Of a stretch of DNA of 64,000 nucleotides, positions 46,095 through 55,853 are shown one piece after another. The notes under the pieces were generated by a model. The model had not been told where the DNA came from, searched no databases, and saw nothing but the letters and a program-made list of their open reading frames with translations. This stretch comes from Coriobacteriaceae bacterium. Its GTDB lineage: Bacteria > Actinomycetota > Coriobacteriia > Coriobacteriales > Coriobacteriaceae. The position numbers were made by a program, and so were the translations under genes. The DNA lies in the NCBI GenBank assembly GCA_902364975.1, contig CABJFQ010000001.1, positions 310,001 through 374,000 on the forward strand. Reading direction: 5' to 3'. The first letter of the stretch is position 1, and the number at the start of each line of letters is the position of its first letter.

Positions 46095-47300
46095 CTACTT
46101 GACCTCGATGAGCTCGTACTTGCTCGTGCCCAGGCCGATCTTCTCGGCATGCGCGATGCACGCGCGCCAGTCGGTGTCGGGATGCGTGATGCAGAAGGGA
46201 TCCTTGGCCTGCTCGCCCTCCAGATGCTCGTGATTATGCTCCATCTTGGCCGCGCTGTCGGTAAGCTCGGTGTTAGGCAGCGGCTCGGATGCCAGGACGG
46301 CGTCGGCGCAGGCCTGGTCGATGGCGACCGGGTCGAAGCTCGCGAACATGCCGATGTCGTTGACGATGGGCGTGTCATTCTCGGGATGGCAGTCGCAGTT
46401 GGGGCTGATGTCCATGGCGAGCGAGATGTGGAAGCTCGGGCGGCCGTCGACGATGGCCTTGGTGTACTCGGCGATCTTGTAGTTGAGTACGTCGGCCGCG
46501 GCATCATAGTCGGGCTTGATGCAGTCCTGGTTGCACGCCGCAATGCAGCGTCCGCAGCCCACGCAGCGATCGTGGTCGATGGCAGCCACGCGAACCGTGC
46601 GGGTGCTGCCGTTGGCAAGCTCGCGCTCGCGCGTGTCGTCAAACGTGATGGCGTTGTGCGCACAGATCTTTTCGCAGGCACGGCAACCTACGCAGTTGGT
46701 GGTATCGACGCTCGGCTTGCCGGCGGCATGTTGTTCCATCTTGCCAGCACGACTGCCGCCGCCCATGCCCAGGTTCTTCATGGCGCCGCCAAAGCCGGCC
46801 TGCTCATGGCCCTTAAAGTGGGTGAGGCTAATCACGATGTCGGCGTCCATGAGCGCCTGACCGATCTTTGCCTCGCGCACGTACTCACCGCCCTCGACCG
46901 GGACGAGCGCCTCGTCGGTACCCTTGAGGCCGTCGGCGATGATGATCTGGCAGCCCGTGGCATACGGGGTAAAGCCGTTCTGGTAGGCGGTATCGATGTG
47001 CTCGAGCGCGTTTTTGCGGCTGCCCACATAGAGCGTGTTGCAGTCGGTGAGGAAGGGCTTGCCGCCCAGCTCCTTCACGACGTCTGCGACGGCGCGGGCG
47101 TAGTTGGGGCGCAAAAAGCTCAGGTTGCCCAGCTCGCCAAAGTGAATCTTGATGGCGACAAACTTGTTCTCGAAGTCGATCTGCTCAATGCCGGCGCGGC
47201 GAATGAGGCGCTTGAGTTTGTCGAGCTGGCTCTCGCGAGCATGCGTGCGCAGGTTGGTGAAGTACACCTTTGCCGGTGCTGCGGGTGCGGTTGCGGTCAT
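46095..47300 (-). CDS. DUF362 protein with two [4Fe-4S] clusters
   Basis: A 401-residue protein. The DUF362 region spans about 10-190 and 270-340 (VAIKIHFGELGN, THFKGHEQAGFGGAMKNLGMG split). A ferredoxin insert near 200-265 carries the two clusters CVGCRACEKIC and CVGCGRCIAAC. Such proteins occur widely in anaerobes, often annotated as iron-sulfur proteins with unknown redox partners. No signal peptide is present. The ATG at 47300 has a GAGGGGA site. It stands alone. Confidence 0.9.
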   Translation of the reverse strand: MTATAPAAPAKVYFTNLRTHARESQLDKLKRLIRRAGIEQIDFENKFVAIKIHFGELGNLSFLRPNYARAVADVVKELGGKPFLTDCNTLYVGSRKNALEHIDTAYQNGFTPYATGCQIIIADGLKGTDEALVPVEGGEYVREAKIGQALMDADIVISLTHFKGHEQAGFGGAMKNLGMGGGSRAGKMEQHAAGKPSVDTTNCVGCRACEKICAHNAITFDDTRERELANGSTRTVRVAAIDHDRCVGCGRCIAACNQDCIKPDYDAAADVLNYKIAEYTKAIVDGRPSFHISLAMDISPNCDCHPENDTPIVNDIGMFASFDPVAIDQACADAVLASEPLPNTELTDSAAKMEHNHEHLEGEQAKDPFCITHPDTDWRACIAHAEKIGLGTSKYELIEVK

Positions 47301-47378
47301 AGATATATCCCCTCGGTCTATATGGCGTTACAGACATAGAGGATGGTACCCGGTGAAGTGGGGTTGAAGTCAAGCACG

Positions 47379-47500
47379 GCCACTCATTGGGGACAGACTT
47401 TAATGGGTGCCGTCAGGGACAGTCCTTGCCAGCCCGGCCGGCGAGCCGGCGAATCGGCAAAGACCGTCCCCGATGACTAGTCGTTCAAGAACGTCCCCGA
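47379..47500. repeat. repeat block with ACTCATTGGGGACAG and a GGGACAGTCCTTGCC unit
   Basis: One actcattggggacagactt unit is followed by a 56-base unit, gggacagtccttgcc...ggcaaagaccgtccc (47416-47471), that recurs almost unchanged at 51086-51141, then further gtccccgatgac words. It lies between the DUF362 gene and the end of the ABC permease gene. Confidence 0.7.
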
Positions 47501-47503
47501 TGA

Positions 47504-50170
47504 CTACTCTTGCACCTTGAGGGCCTCGGCTAGGCTGACGTGCTTGATAGAGCGCGTGTGTAGCAGCGCCACGACCAGGTAAGTTGCAAAGCCGATGCCC
47601 ACGCACGCCGCCATGGACCAAGTGGGCACGTAAATCTCGATATTGCCGTTGTAGGCGAGCAGCATCGAGCGGAAGATGGCCGTGAGCGAGCCAATAATGA
47701 CCGGCAGGCTCAGCACGAGCGACGCCGCCACGCACAGCGTGATCGAGCGGATGTACAGATGCGAGATCTCACTATCGCGATAGCCAAAGACTTTCATGTA
47801 GCTGATCGAACGGGCGCTGTGGTCGATCACCGCTTTGGTCAGCAGGTACATAAACAGCAGGAAGATAAACACCGCGAGCCCGACCATCATGCCGATCATT
47901 TTGCTCATCATGCCGATGAACTGGTCACCCACGGCGCGCATGTCGTCGGGCGTGGTGTCGCCGGCAAAGTAGCGCGCGTCGAGGTCGAGCTTCTCGTCGC
48001 TCACATAGCCGTTAAAGTAGGCGGCGTCGTTGTCGAACAGCTCGTTAAAGTCGTCGATACTCATATAGATGTTCATGTCCGACTTGGAGCCCCAGGCACA
48101 GTCCTTGCCCGCGTACTCAAAGGAATAATGCTCACCCTCGTACTTGTCGCTGAGCGTGACCTTCTGGCCCTCGCTCCAGCCAAACTTATCGAGCAGACCG
48201 CCGCCAAAGACGACGCGGCCATCGCCGATGTTGAGGCCCTTCCAGTAGCGCGAATCGGACGAGATGCCGTAGACAGAAATCGTCTCCTCGCCATTGCCGT
48301 CGCCACGGTCGTACTGCAGCTGGTGAACGGCATATTTCTCGGCCTGCGCGATTGCGCCCGCGCCGTTGTCGGTCGTATTGACCGGGTGGATATCGTCGTT
48401 GTCAGTGTCGATCTTAGAGGCCTTGTCGATCAGATCGATGGCCTCATCGCGGTTGCAGCCGAGGGCATCGGCAAGATCGTCAAGGCGCGCGTAGAGCGCA
48501 TCCTTCTTGTCCTGGACCTTGGCAAGCGCATCCTGCGCTGCGGTCAGGCTCTCGGCAGACGGAGATGCGGTCGCGGCATCGGCTGCCGTCTGCGCCGCAT
48601 CGGCCGCGCCGTCAAGCTCGTCATCGGCATCCTGGGCGGCAGAAAGCAGCGCGCCGTCAACCGACTGCAAGCGCTCGAGTGCCGACCACTGCTCGCGCTC
48701 CTCGGTAGTGCCCTCGAGCTCCAGCGGCGCCTTGAGTGTGTACTGATGCTCGGCGACCAGGCTCGTCTCGAGGTTGTCGGCGTAGTGCGTCATCGTGGGC
48801 AAAATCGCCAGGCCAAAGAGCAGTAGCAGCGACGCAAACGCAATGCCCACGAAGAGCGTGGCGAAGTTGCCCAGGTTGCGCAGGAAGATGCGCAGGCGAA
48901 AGCGCGAGACAAAGCCCATGCGCTCCGGCAGCTGCAGGCCGCGCTTGGTGCCCGATTTGCCGCTCGCCTCGTGACGAAGGAACTGCAACGGCGTCTTGCC
49001 CATCTTGCGGAGCAGGCCCACCAGCGTAATGAGGATGAGCGCGGCGGCGGGAACCACGGCGCACTTCACGAAGATCTCCCAGCTCCAGTACACCTGGAAG
49101 GGAGGCAGGCTATACGAACCGTAATAGAGGCCGCGCATGGGCTCGGTAAAGAACGCGACGCCGAGCGCGGTGCCCAAAAGCGCCGCGAGCACGCCCACGA
49201 TGGCGGGAAGCGCGAGGTAGTGCAGAACGATCTCGCGGCGGCGATAGCCGCTGGCGAGCAGCGTGCCGATGATGGCGCTCTCCTCCTCGATGGTGGCGTC
49301 GGTGAGCACCACAAAGACAAACGCCATGATCACGATGATGATGTCGAGCAACGTCATCCACATCATGGAGTCGCCGTCCACGTCGTCGCGCGCATAGCCA
49401 ATGCCCTGATTGGAATCGGCATCGATCAGATCGTCCACGCGCGCATCGGCATCGGTCAGCGCCTCGACCATATCCTGCTCCGCATCGATGCGATCCGCGG
49501 TGGGGAGGTCGCGATCGGTAAAGGTAAAGGAGTAGGTGTAGGCAGGCGCGCCGCCGGCGTCCTCAAGCGCGGCAAAGCCGGCGTCGGTGACCTCGGCCAC
49601 GCCGTACGTGATGGTGTTCACCGTAAAGTCCGAATTGTCGAGGAACAGCGCCTGGCTATCGGGCTGGGTCATGATGCCGCAGATGGTGTAGGTGCGGCCC
49701 TCAAGCTCGACCTTATCACCCACGGCGAGGTCGTTGTTGGTGGCGAAAACACGGTCGATTGCCACCTCATCGTCCGTCTTGGGCTGCCTGCCTTCGCAGT
49801 AGGACGCAATGTCAACCTTGGTGCGATGCGCGTAGGTGCGCAGGGTGCGCTTGGTGCCGTCGTCGCCAGCCGCCTTTTTGATGATGGCGTCGATGGAGAA
49901 ATTCTTGTAGAACGTAACGCCGCCGACGTCCTCAGCCGCGTCTTCGGCAGCCTTGAGCTGATCTTTGGTGGCCTCGAAGGAGGTAGTCACGCGGCCGTCC
50001 TCAATCGTGTAGTCGTCGCGCATGTCGTCAATGAGGCAGCCGATGGAATGCGCCGCGAGCAAAAAGCCCGACGTGAGGGCGATGCTTCCGCACATAAGCA
50101 AAAAGATGCCCAGGTACTTGCCGATATTGCGGCGCAGCTCGCGCGGGAGACGTTTTGCGAGAGGTGTCAT
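47504..50170 (-). CDS. FtsX/MacB-type ABC transporter permease
   Basis: An 888-residue permease with two FtsX domains: one helix near residues 20-42, three helices about 265-400, one near 430-460, and four helices at the C terminus (about 755-880). Between them lie two large extracellular regions. The second (about 480-750) starts with an Ala/Asp-rich predicted coiled coil (DADDELDGAADAAQTAADAA) and continues with a globular part. This layout is typical of Gram-positive peptide or lipid exporters and mechanotransducing ABC systems. It follows its ATPase gene after eight bases. The ATG at 50170 is used; a TTG at 50185 would overlap the ATPase gene. Confidence 0.9.
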   Translation of the reverse strand: MTPLAKRLPRELRRNIGKYLGIFLLMCGSIALTSGFLLAAHSIGCLIDDMRDDYTIEDGRVTTSFEATKDQLKAAEDAAEDVGGVTFYKNFSIDAIIKKAAGDDGTKRTLRTYAHRTKVDIASYCEGRQPKTDDEVAIDRVFATNNDLAVGDKVELEGRTYTICGIMTQPDSQALFLDNSDFTVNTITYGVAEVTDAGFAALEDAGGAPAYTYSFTFTDRDLPTADRIDAEQDMVEALTDADARVDDLIDADSNQGIGYARDDVDGDSMMWMTLLDIIIVIMAFVFVVLTDATIEEESAIIGTLLASGYRRREIVLHYLALPAIVGVLAALLGTALGVAFFTEPMRGLYYGSYSLPPFQVYWSWEIFVKCAVVPAAALILITLVGLLRKMGKTPLQFLRHEASGKSGTKRGLQLPERMGFVSRFRLRIFLRNLGNFATLFVGIAFASLLLLFGLAILPTMTHYADNLETSLVAEHQYTLKAPLELEGTTEEREQWSALERLQSVDGALLSAAQDADDELDGAADAAQTAADAATASPSAESLTAAQDALAKVQDKKDALYARLDDLADALGCNRDEAIDLIDKASKIDTDNDDIHPVNTTDNGAGAIAQAEKYAVHQLQYDRGDGNGEETISVYGISSDSRYWKGLNIGDGRVVFGGGLLDKFGWSEGQKVTLSDKYEGEHYSFEYAGKDCAWGSKSDMNIYMSIDDFNELFDNDAAYFNGYVSDEKLDLDARYFAGDTTPDDMRAVGDQFIGMMSKMIGMMVGLAVFIFLLFMYLLTKAVIDHSARSISYMKVFGYRDSEISHLYIRSITLCVAASLVLSLPVIIGSLTAIFRSMLLAYNGNIEIYVPTWSMAACVGIGFATYLVVALLHTRSIKHVSLAEALKVQE

Positions 50171-50178
50171 GGCGCCGC

Positions 50179-50892
50179 CTACCAATCGAGCTCGGCGGCC
50201 GCGACGGGCGACTCGTTGAGCTCGTCCTCGACGATGCGCCCGTCGCGCAGGCGCAGCACGCGATTTGCCATGTGCGCGATGGCCGCATTGTGGGTGACAA
50301 TGATGATGGTGCAGCCGTAGGTGCGGTTGACATCCTCCATGAGCCGCAAGATTTCCTTGGATGTCTTGTAGTCGAGCGCGCCCGTGGGCTCATCGCACAG
50401 CAGCAGGCCCGGATTTTTGACGAGCGCACGGCCGATGGCGCAGCGCTGCTGCTGGCCGCCCGAGACCTGGCGCGGAAACTTGTTGCGGTGCTCGTAGAGG
50501 CCCAGCGAGCGCAGCAGATCGTCGACATTGAGCGGGTTTTTGGACAGGTGCGCCATGACCTCGATGTTTTCCTTGATGGTAAGGTCGGGCACCAGGTTGT
50601 AGAACTGGAAGACAAAGCCCAGCTCGCGGCGTCGGTACTCGCCCAGATCGGCGGGCTTGAGCGCCGTGAGATCGCAGCCGTCCACCATGATGGAGCCGCC
50701 GTCGGCATCCTCCAGGCCGCCGATCAGGTTGAGAAAGGTCGACTTGCCCGAGCCCGAGGGCCCCAGCATGACGCAGATCTCGCCGCGGTTGATGGACGTG
50801 TCGATGCCGTCGAGCACCGTCAGGCGTGCATCACCGTCGCCATAGTGTTTCTTGAGTCCGTTGACCTGGACGTAGGCACGCTTTGTCGCCAT
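50179..50892 (-). CDS. ABC transporter ATPase, LolD/MacB type
   Basis: A 237-residue ATPase. Walker A is GPSGSGKST (about 44-52), the signature is VSGGQQQR, Walker B is [12 protein letters not shown], and the switch histidine is in IIIVTHN. The GALDYKTS after Walker B is typical of the MacB/FtsE-type group that pairs with FtsX permeases. It forms an operon with the 888-residue permease downstream. The ATG at 50892 has a GGGGGA site. Confidence 0.93.
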   Translation of the reverse strand: MATKRAYVQVNGLKKHYGDGDARLTVLDGIDTSINRGEICVMLGPSGSGKSTFLNLIGGLEDADGGSIMVDGCDLTALKPADLGEYRRRELGFVFQFYNLVPDLTIKENIEVMAHLSKNPLNVDDLLRSLGLYEHRNKFPRQVSGGQQQRCAIGRALVKNPGLLLCDEPTGALDYKTSKEILRLMEDVNRTYGCTIIIVTHNAAIAHMANRVLRLRDGRIVEDELNESPVAAAELDW

Positions 50893-50987
50893 GCTATCCC
50901 CCGTTGTTAGCCTTCTGCTACTTTTCTAAGGTAATAGTAAACCCAGGTGAACTATTTTTAAGCGACAGGCGCAATTTTTTCCAACCT

Positions 50988-51178
50988 ACTCATTGGGGAC
51001 AGACTTAAATGAGTGAAATCGCTCATTTAAGTCTGTCCCCAATGAGTGCCGGCAGGAAAGGAACGTCCCCAAGTGCCGACATATTGGGACAGTCCTTGCC
51101 AGCCCGGCCGGCGAGCCGGCGAATCGGCAAAGACTGTCCCCAGCGACCAGTCGTTTAAGAACGTCCCCAATGACTAGG
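50988..51178. repeat. head-to-head repeat block between two ABC operons
   Basis: Two ACTCATTGGGGACAG units lie head to head (50988-51047), giving a palindrome of palindromes. Then come aggaacgtccccaagtgcc words, the GGGACAGTCCTTGCC unit (51086-51141) and tcgtttaagaacgtcccc. The gap 50893-51181 holds no gene. Confidence 0.75.
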
Positions 51179-51181
51179 TGG

Positions 51182-52387
51182 CTAGGCGTGGGATTTGTTG
51201 TGCGCGAGGGCTAGGCCTACGGCGGCGATGGCCGCGGCAAAGAGCACCGTGACGCCCAGATCGCAGGCGATGTCGCCCAGCACGGTGGACGTCAGGTCCG
51301 CGGCGAGCGCCTTGCCGATCGCGTCGTTCACCCAATACGTCGGCACAAAGTGCGCCACCGTCTGCACGGCCGAGCCCATGAGCGACAGCGGCATCCAGGC
51401 GCCGCCCAAAAACGTCATGAGCATGCCGAGCAGGTTGCCCACACCGTTGAGCAGCTCCTCGCGCGCGCCCAGGCTCGACAGCGTAAAGCCAACGGCCAGC
51501 GGCGTGCACGCCAGGGCAAACGTTGCCGCCAGCGCCAGGCACACGCGACCCACGCCGACCTCGGCAACCGCGCTGGCAAAGCCCACGACGCCCATCATGC
51601 TCGACACGAGCCAGATGCAGACGGTGAGCACGGCGGCGGCCGCGAACACAGCGAGCGAACGCTGGCGCTCGGGGATTGGGCCGGCATCCATACGACGCAC
51701 GCGCTCGGGCTCATTCATGCCCGAGAACACCAATCCCACCGACACGATGACCGACGAGATGATCGCGTACGCGCCAAAATTGAAGTACGATTCGAGCGTG
51801 GCGGCGGCAGTCGAGTCGACCTTGACCTGTTCGATCTGGACCTCCGCGCGCTTTGCAGCGGCATGCTCGGCAGCTTTGGCGACATCGCTGTCGGAAGCAG
51901 CTGGCTCAAGTGCCGCCGCAGCACCCGCAAGCGAGATCCAGCGCGAGGCCTCGGCAGACGAAAGCGCTGCCGCCATGGTGCCGGAGCCGTACGTCACGTC
52001 GAGTTTGGGCAGGGCCTCCCCCGCGCGGGCGGCTGCAACAAGATCGTCCTCAAACCCCTCCGGGATAAAGAACACGCAATCGGCGCTGCCCTTGGCGCTG
52101 TTGCTCTTGGCGAGCGCATCCGCAAGGTCGTACGTGTCGTCGCCGACGCCCGTGACCAGGTCAAAGCGTGAGCCCAGGTGCTTGGTAAGTGCCCGCGAAA
52201 GGTCGCTATTGTCGCGGTCGACCACGATCACGTTGGTGTCGTAGGGCTTGTACTCGGTAAGCTGCGACGAGTTCCAGCTCACCGAAGCCGCGATGAATAC
52301 GCCCATGAGCGAGATGAACACCGTATAGATGAGCAGGTAAAACGGGTGCGCCAGCGCCATGCGAAGCGCGGTCTTAAAGGTGCTCAT
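51182..52387 (-). CDS. ABC-2 type permease subunit
   Basis: A 401-residue permease of the ABC-2/YhgE-like group: one helix at about 18-40, a large extracytoplasmic domain (42-205) and five to six helices from about 210 to the end. The segment LNGVGNLLGMLMTFLGGAWMPLS carries the family pattern. It is the last gene of a three-gene exporter (ATPase, permease, permease). Its ATG at 52387, with AAGGAG, overlaps the preceding permease gene by 14 bases. The substrate is probably a drug, peptide or lipid. Confidence 0.87.
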   Translation of the reverse strand: MSTFKTALRMALAHPFYLLIYTVFISLMGVFIAASVSWNSSQLTEYKPYDTNVIVVDRDNSDLSRALTKHLGSRFDLVTGVGDDTYDLADALAKSNSAKGSADCVFFIPEGFEDDLVAAARAGEALPKLDVTYGSGTMAAALSSAEASRWISLAGAAAALEPAASDSDVAKAAEHAAAKRAEVQIEQVKVDSTAAATLESYFNFGAYAIISSVIVSVGLVFSGMNEPERVRRMDAGPIPERQRSLAVFAAAAVLTVCIWLVSSMMGVVGFASAVAEVGVGRVCLALAATFALACTPLAVGFTLSSLGAREELLNGVGNLLGMLMTFLGGAWMPLSLMGSAVQTVAHFVPTYWVNDAIGKALAADLTSTVLGDIACDLGVTVLFAAAIAAVGLALAHNKSHA

Positions 52388-53561
52388 AGCGGCTCCTTCC
52401 AAAGATCAGCGTAGCGGCGGCGACAAACACCAGGGCCATCAGGACGAGCGCGCCGGCGCGAACAGCGAAGGGCCCCAGGTCCTCAAAGAAATACAGGCGA
52501 TTGAACATGTCGCAGATGAGCTTGACGGGGTTGAGCCAGCACTCGACCGGACAAGCGCGGGCGACGTCGTCGGCAAGCGCCATCGCCGGCTCGCCGTAGA
52601 GGCCGGCGAACAGGGCGCACGTGGTGGCAAAGCCCGTGAGGATGCCCGACTTGGATGCCTTGCCGCCCTTAACGGGAAGCGTGCCCACAAAAAGCCCCAG
52701 GCCCGTGGCGGCAAGCGCGGATGCAGCCCCGCCCAGCAGGCACAACCCCTCGCGCCCGCCAAAGTCGACGCCCACGACCAGGCGCACGTAGCCGATCGCA
52801 ACCGCCATCGATGCAAAGGAAACCAGCCACGAGCCGACAAAAATGCCGGCCAGCGACGCCGTCTTGGAAAGACCGCCCACGCAGCGGCGCGCGCCAAGGC
52901 CCGACAGATTAGGCTGCAAATCGACGACGCTCAAGGCGGCAAACTCGGCAGACATCATCGCGACCAGGCCAAAGAGCGCGTAGTAGTAGATGACCGTGCC
53001 ATCGGGCGTGGCACGAGTCAGGCTCACGCGGCGGGTTCCGCCCTCGAGCGACAGGGCGTGCGCAACCGCCGCCGGATCGGCGAGCGTCGCCGGGTTGTCC
53101 TGGGCAATCTGGCGCATGAGCTCGACATTTTGCGTATACGAGCTTGCCGCCGTTTCAAGGATGCTGCGGTCGGTGAGCACCGACGAGGCGCGCGAGCTGT
53201 CGTAACTCGACAGCAGCGTGAGCCTGGGCGTGCCCGCGGCATCAACCGTATAGATGCCCGCGACCTCGCCGGCCTTGAGTGCTTTGCGCGCGACAGCCAA
53301 GTCTTCGTACTCGCTCACATCGAGCAGCTGATCGTCGCTTGCCTTGGCAAGCGAAGCTGCCACGTCCTTAAAGGTCGAGGCATCCCAGGCCTCGTCCGCC
53401 ACGACGGCAACCGGCACCGGGTCGACCGTGCCGTCGGAGCTGAGGTTCGCAAACATAAACATGAACATCGTGGAAAGCGCAATAGGAAAGAGAGCGCCCC
53501 AGACCCACGTGCTCGGCCGGCGCAGCAGCGTCTTGACCGTGGTGATGATGGTGTTGAACAT
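52374..53561 (-). CDS. ABC-2 type permease subunit
   Basis: A 395-residue paralogue of the next gene with the same plan: one N-terminal helix (about 18-40), an extracytoplasmic domain to about 185, then six helices with a conserved CWLNPVKLICDMFNRLYFF region near the C terminus. Tandem unequal permeases probably form a heterodimer. It starts nine bases after the ATPase stop codon. Confidence 0.87.
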   Translation of the reverse strand: MFNTIITTVKTLLRRPSTWVWGALFPIALSTMFMFMFANLSSDGTVDPVPVAVVADEAWDASTFKDVAASLAKASDDQLLDVSEYEDLAVARKALKAGEVAGIYTVDAAGTPRLTLLSSYDSSRASSVLTDRSILETAASSYTQNVELMRQIAQDNPATLADPAAVAHALSLEGGTRRVSLTRATPDGTVIYYYALFGLVAMMSAEFAALSVVDLQPNLSGLGARRCVGGLSKTASLAGIFVGSWLVSFASMAVAIGYVRLVVGVDFGGREGLCLLGGAASALAATGLGLFVGTLPVKGGKASKSGILTGFATTCALFAGLYGEPAMALADDVARACPVECWLNPVKLICDMFNRLYFFEDLGPFAVRAGALVLMALVFVAAATLIFGRSRYEHL

Positions 53562-53570
53562 GGCCGCCCC

Positions 53571-54509
53571 CTAGTCGCGCAGCTCGCGGCCGGTGATCTC
53601 GAGGAACACGTCGTTGAGGGTCGGCGGTTCGGAATAGATGCGGCCGAGCGGCACGTCATGCGAGCGCAGCGCATCGAGAATGTCCGTCAGGTTGTGCGGG
53701 CTCGCTTCGCACGAAAACGTGAGCTGTCCCGCCGTTGCCGAAAGGTCCAGAACGTGCGGCAGGCTTGCGACGGCACCGAGCGCCGCACTCGGAACCTCGC
53801 CGACCTCGATTACAATCTTCTCGCCCATCTGAATCATGCGCTTGAGCTCGTCGTTAGTGCCCTGCGCCAGCACGCGGCCGCCGTCCATGATCATGATGCG
53901 GCTGCAGATCTGCTCGACTTCCTCCATGTAATGGCTGGTATACACCACCGTGGCGCCCTCGTCGCGCAGGCGGCAGATGCCCTCCAGGATGGCGTTGCGG
54001 CTTTGCGGGTCGACCGCCACCGTGGGTTCGTCAAAAAAGATGAGCTCGGGCTTGTGCGCGATGCCGCAGGCAATGTTGAGACGACGCGCCAGGCCGCCCG
54101 AGAGCTTGCCGGGGCGGAACTTGGTAAAGTCGCCCAGGCCGACAAAGTCGATCGCCTCGTCCACCAGCGCGCGGCGGCGCTTGCGGTCGTTGACGTAGAG
54201 ACTGCAGAAATAGTCGATGTTCTCGCGCACGGTGAGCTCGTCGAACACCGCCACCTGCTGCGGCACCACACCGATGCGGCGCTTGAGGTCGTAGCGGGCG
54301 GGCGTCATGCGCTCGCCGAATAGCTCGATGGTGCCCTTGTCGTAGGCGAGCAGCTGCAGGATGCAGTTGATGGACGTGGTCTTGCCCGAGCCGTTGGGGC
54401 CCAGCAGGCCAAAGATCTCGCCAGGGGCGATGCACAGGTTAAAGTGGTCGAGCGCGATAAGATCGTCGTAGCGCTTGACGAGATTTTCGACGTGGACGAT
54501 GTCTGTCAT
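53571..54509 (-). CDS. ABC-2 type transporter ATPase
   Basis: A 312-residue DrrA/CcmA-type ATPase. Walker A is GPNGSGKTT (about 38-46), the signature is KLSGGLARR, Walker B is LIFFDEPTVAVD, and a C-terminal DrrA-like domain covers about 225-312. It is the first gene of the exporter operon and is divergent from a histidine kinase and response regulator pair, a layout usual for regulated efflux systems. The ATG at 54509 has an AGAAGGG site. Confidence 0.92.
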   Translation of the reverse strand: MTDIVHVENLVKRYDDLIALDHFNLCIAPGEIFGLLGPNGSGKTTSINCILQLLAYDKGTIELFGERMTPARYDLKRRIGVVPQQVAVFDELTVRENIDYFCSLYVNDRKRRRALVDEAIDFVGLGDFTKFRPGKLSGGLARRLNIACGIAHKPELIFFDEPTVAVDPQSRNAILEGICRLRDEGATVVYTSHYMEEVEQICSRIMIMDGGRVLAQGTNDELKRMIQMGEKIVIEVGEVPSAALGAVASLPHVLDLSATAGQLTFSCEASPHNLTDILDALRSHDVPLGRIYSEPPTLNDVFLEITGRELRD

Positions 54510-54694
54510 GAGGCGGCCCTTCTGTTGATTGCGGCCCGGTACGATTGCATCATCGCAGGAACCGCCGGCGCGCACCAGTGAGCTTTGTCACGAGTGCGGG
54601 GCTTGGTCGCGTGGCCTGCTGACGCGACCGCCCCGCCGCGTGGGAGGAATGTCACGCTTGCTCTGAGTGGCGCCTCCCCCGTGCGCGGCATCGC

Positions 54695-54707
54695 GTACAA
54701 TACCCGT
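54695..54707 (+). promoter_or_regulatory. -10 box next to the histidine kinase start codon
   Basis: TACAAT at 54695-54700 ends seven bases before the ATG, and there is no Shine-Dalgarno sequence. Transcription would begin at or next to the start codon, giving a leaderless mRNA. The -35 is weak. Confidence 0.5.
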
Positions 54708-55853
54708 ATGAACAGGCTATTCGACAAATCGATCGTGCTGGCGTGCTGCATCGCAGCCGCCACGGGCCTTGCTGTGGATGCTCGCCTGGTCGCGGCGTTT
54801 TGCCTTGGCGTTATTGCCACCTCGCTGGCTGAGCTCGCGCAGGGGAAAAGCGCCCGGCGCGCGAGCGAGACCGCGAGCTGCGCTTACGTCATCGCGGCCG
54901 TTTTCGTGCCGCCGTTTGTGCCGTTTGCGCCTCTCGCCCTCTATGACATCGCGCGGCGGGCGCGCCGTGAGCACGCCTGGGCCGCGCTGGGCATTGGCGC
55001 CACCTTTGTCTTTGCGCTCGTCGCGGACCTTCGCACCGACGCGCTCACCGCCCGAACGCTCCTGCTGACCGCCATCCTTTCGGTCGCCGCCACGTTGCTG
55101 TCGCTGCGCACCGCGCAGCTGGAGCGCGAACAGGAACGCATGCGTCGCACCCGCGACAAGCTGCAAGAACGCGCCCTGGCACTCGAGGCACGCAACCGCG
55201 ACCTCGCCGACCGCCAGGACTACGAAGTCGAGCTCGCGACGCTCGCCGAACGCGCCCGCATCGCGCGCGAAATCCACGATAACGTGGGCCACCAGCTCAC
55301 GCGCGCTTCGCTTCAAACCGAAGCCCTGCGCGTGGTCCATGCCAACGAGCCCGGCGTTGCCGCCGATTTCGCCGACGTCAAATACACCGTTGACGAGGCG
55401 CTCCAGCTCGTGCGCGCCAGCGTCCACGCGCTCAACGACAATGCAACCAACCTCTCCGTGCAGCTCGAACGCATCGTTGAAGGCGCACGCTCGGACAGCG
55501 GTCCGCAGATTGAGCTTGAGGTTTTGACCGAGCATGCGCCCGCCAACGTCGCCAACTGCTTTGCGGCGGTGCTGCGCGAGGCGCTTTCCAACGCCATGCG
55601 CCACGCCCATGCCAAAACCATTACCGTGCGGTGCATGGAGCATCCGTCGTTTTACCAGCTCATCGTTACCGATGATGGCGCAGACGCGACCCCGGCGAGC
55701 AGCAGCAACGTCGCAGAAGGCATGGGGCTCGTCTCCATGCGCGAGCGCGTCGAGGCGCTTGGCGGAACCTTCACCGCCGGCCTGCGCGCCGGCGCCCCCG
55801 GCTGGCGCGTGTTTGCCACCGTCCCCAAACAGCAAGGAGATGACGCCCGATGA
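54708..55853 (+). CDS. sensor histidine kinase, NarL/DesK type
   Basis: A 381-residue membrane kinase with four to five helices in the first 140 residues, little extracellular sequence, a coiled coil (about 140-180) and the HisKA_3 box with phospho-accepting H190 in REIHDNVGHQLTR. The ATP-binding domain follows (about 280-378), with EALSNAMRHAHA as N box and GMGLVSMRERV as G box. Kinases with membrane-buried sensors and a nearby ABC exporter commonly detect drugs or antimicrobial peptides. The start at 54708 appears leaderless. Its stop overlaps the response regulator start (ATGA). Confidence 0.92.
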   Translation: MNRLFDKSIVLACCIAAATGLAVDARLVAAFCLGVIATSLAELAQGKSARRASETASCAYVIAAVFVPPFVPFAPLALYDIARRARREHAWAALGIGATFVFALVADLRTDALTARTLLLTAILSVAATLLSLRTAQLEREQERMRRTRDKLQERALALEARNRDLADRQDYEVELATLAERARIAREIHDNVGHQLTRASLQTEALRVVHANEPGVAADFADVKYTVDEALQLVRASVHALNDNATNLSVQLERIVEGARSDSGPQIELEVLTEHAPANVANCFAAVLREALSNAMRHAHAKTITVRCMEHPSFYQLIVTDDGADATPASSSNVAEGMGLVSMRERVEALGGTFTAGLRAGAPGWRVFATVPKQQGDDAR

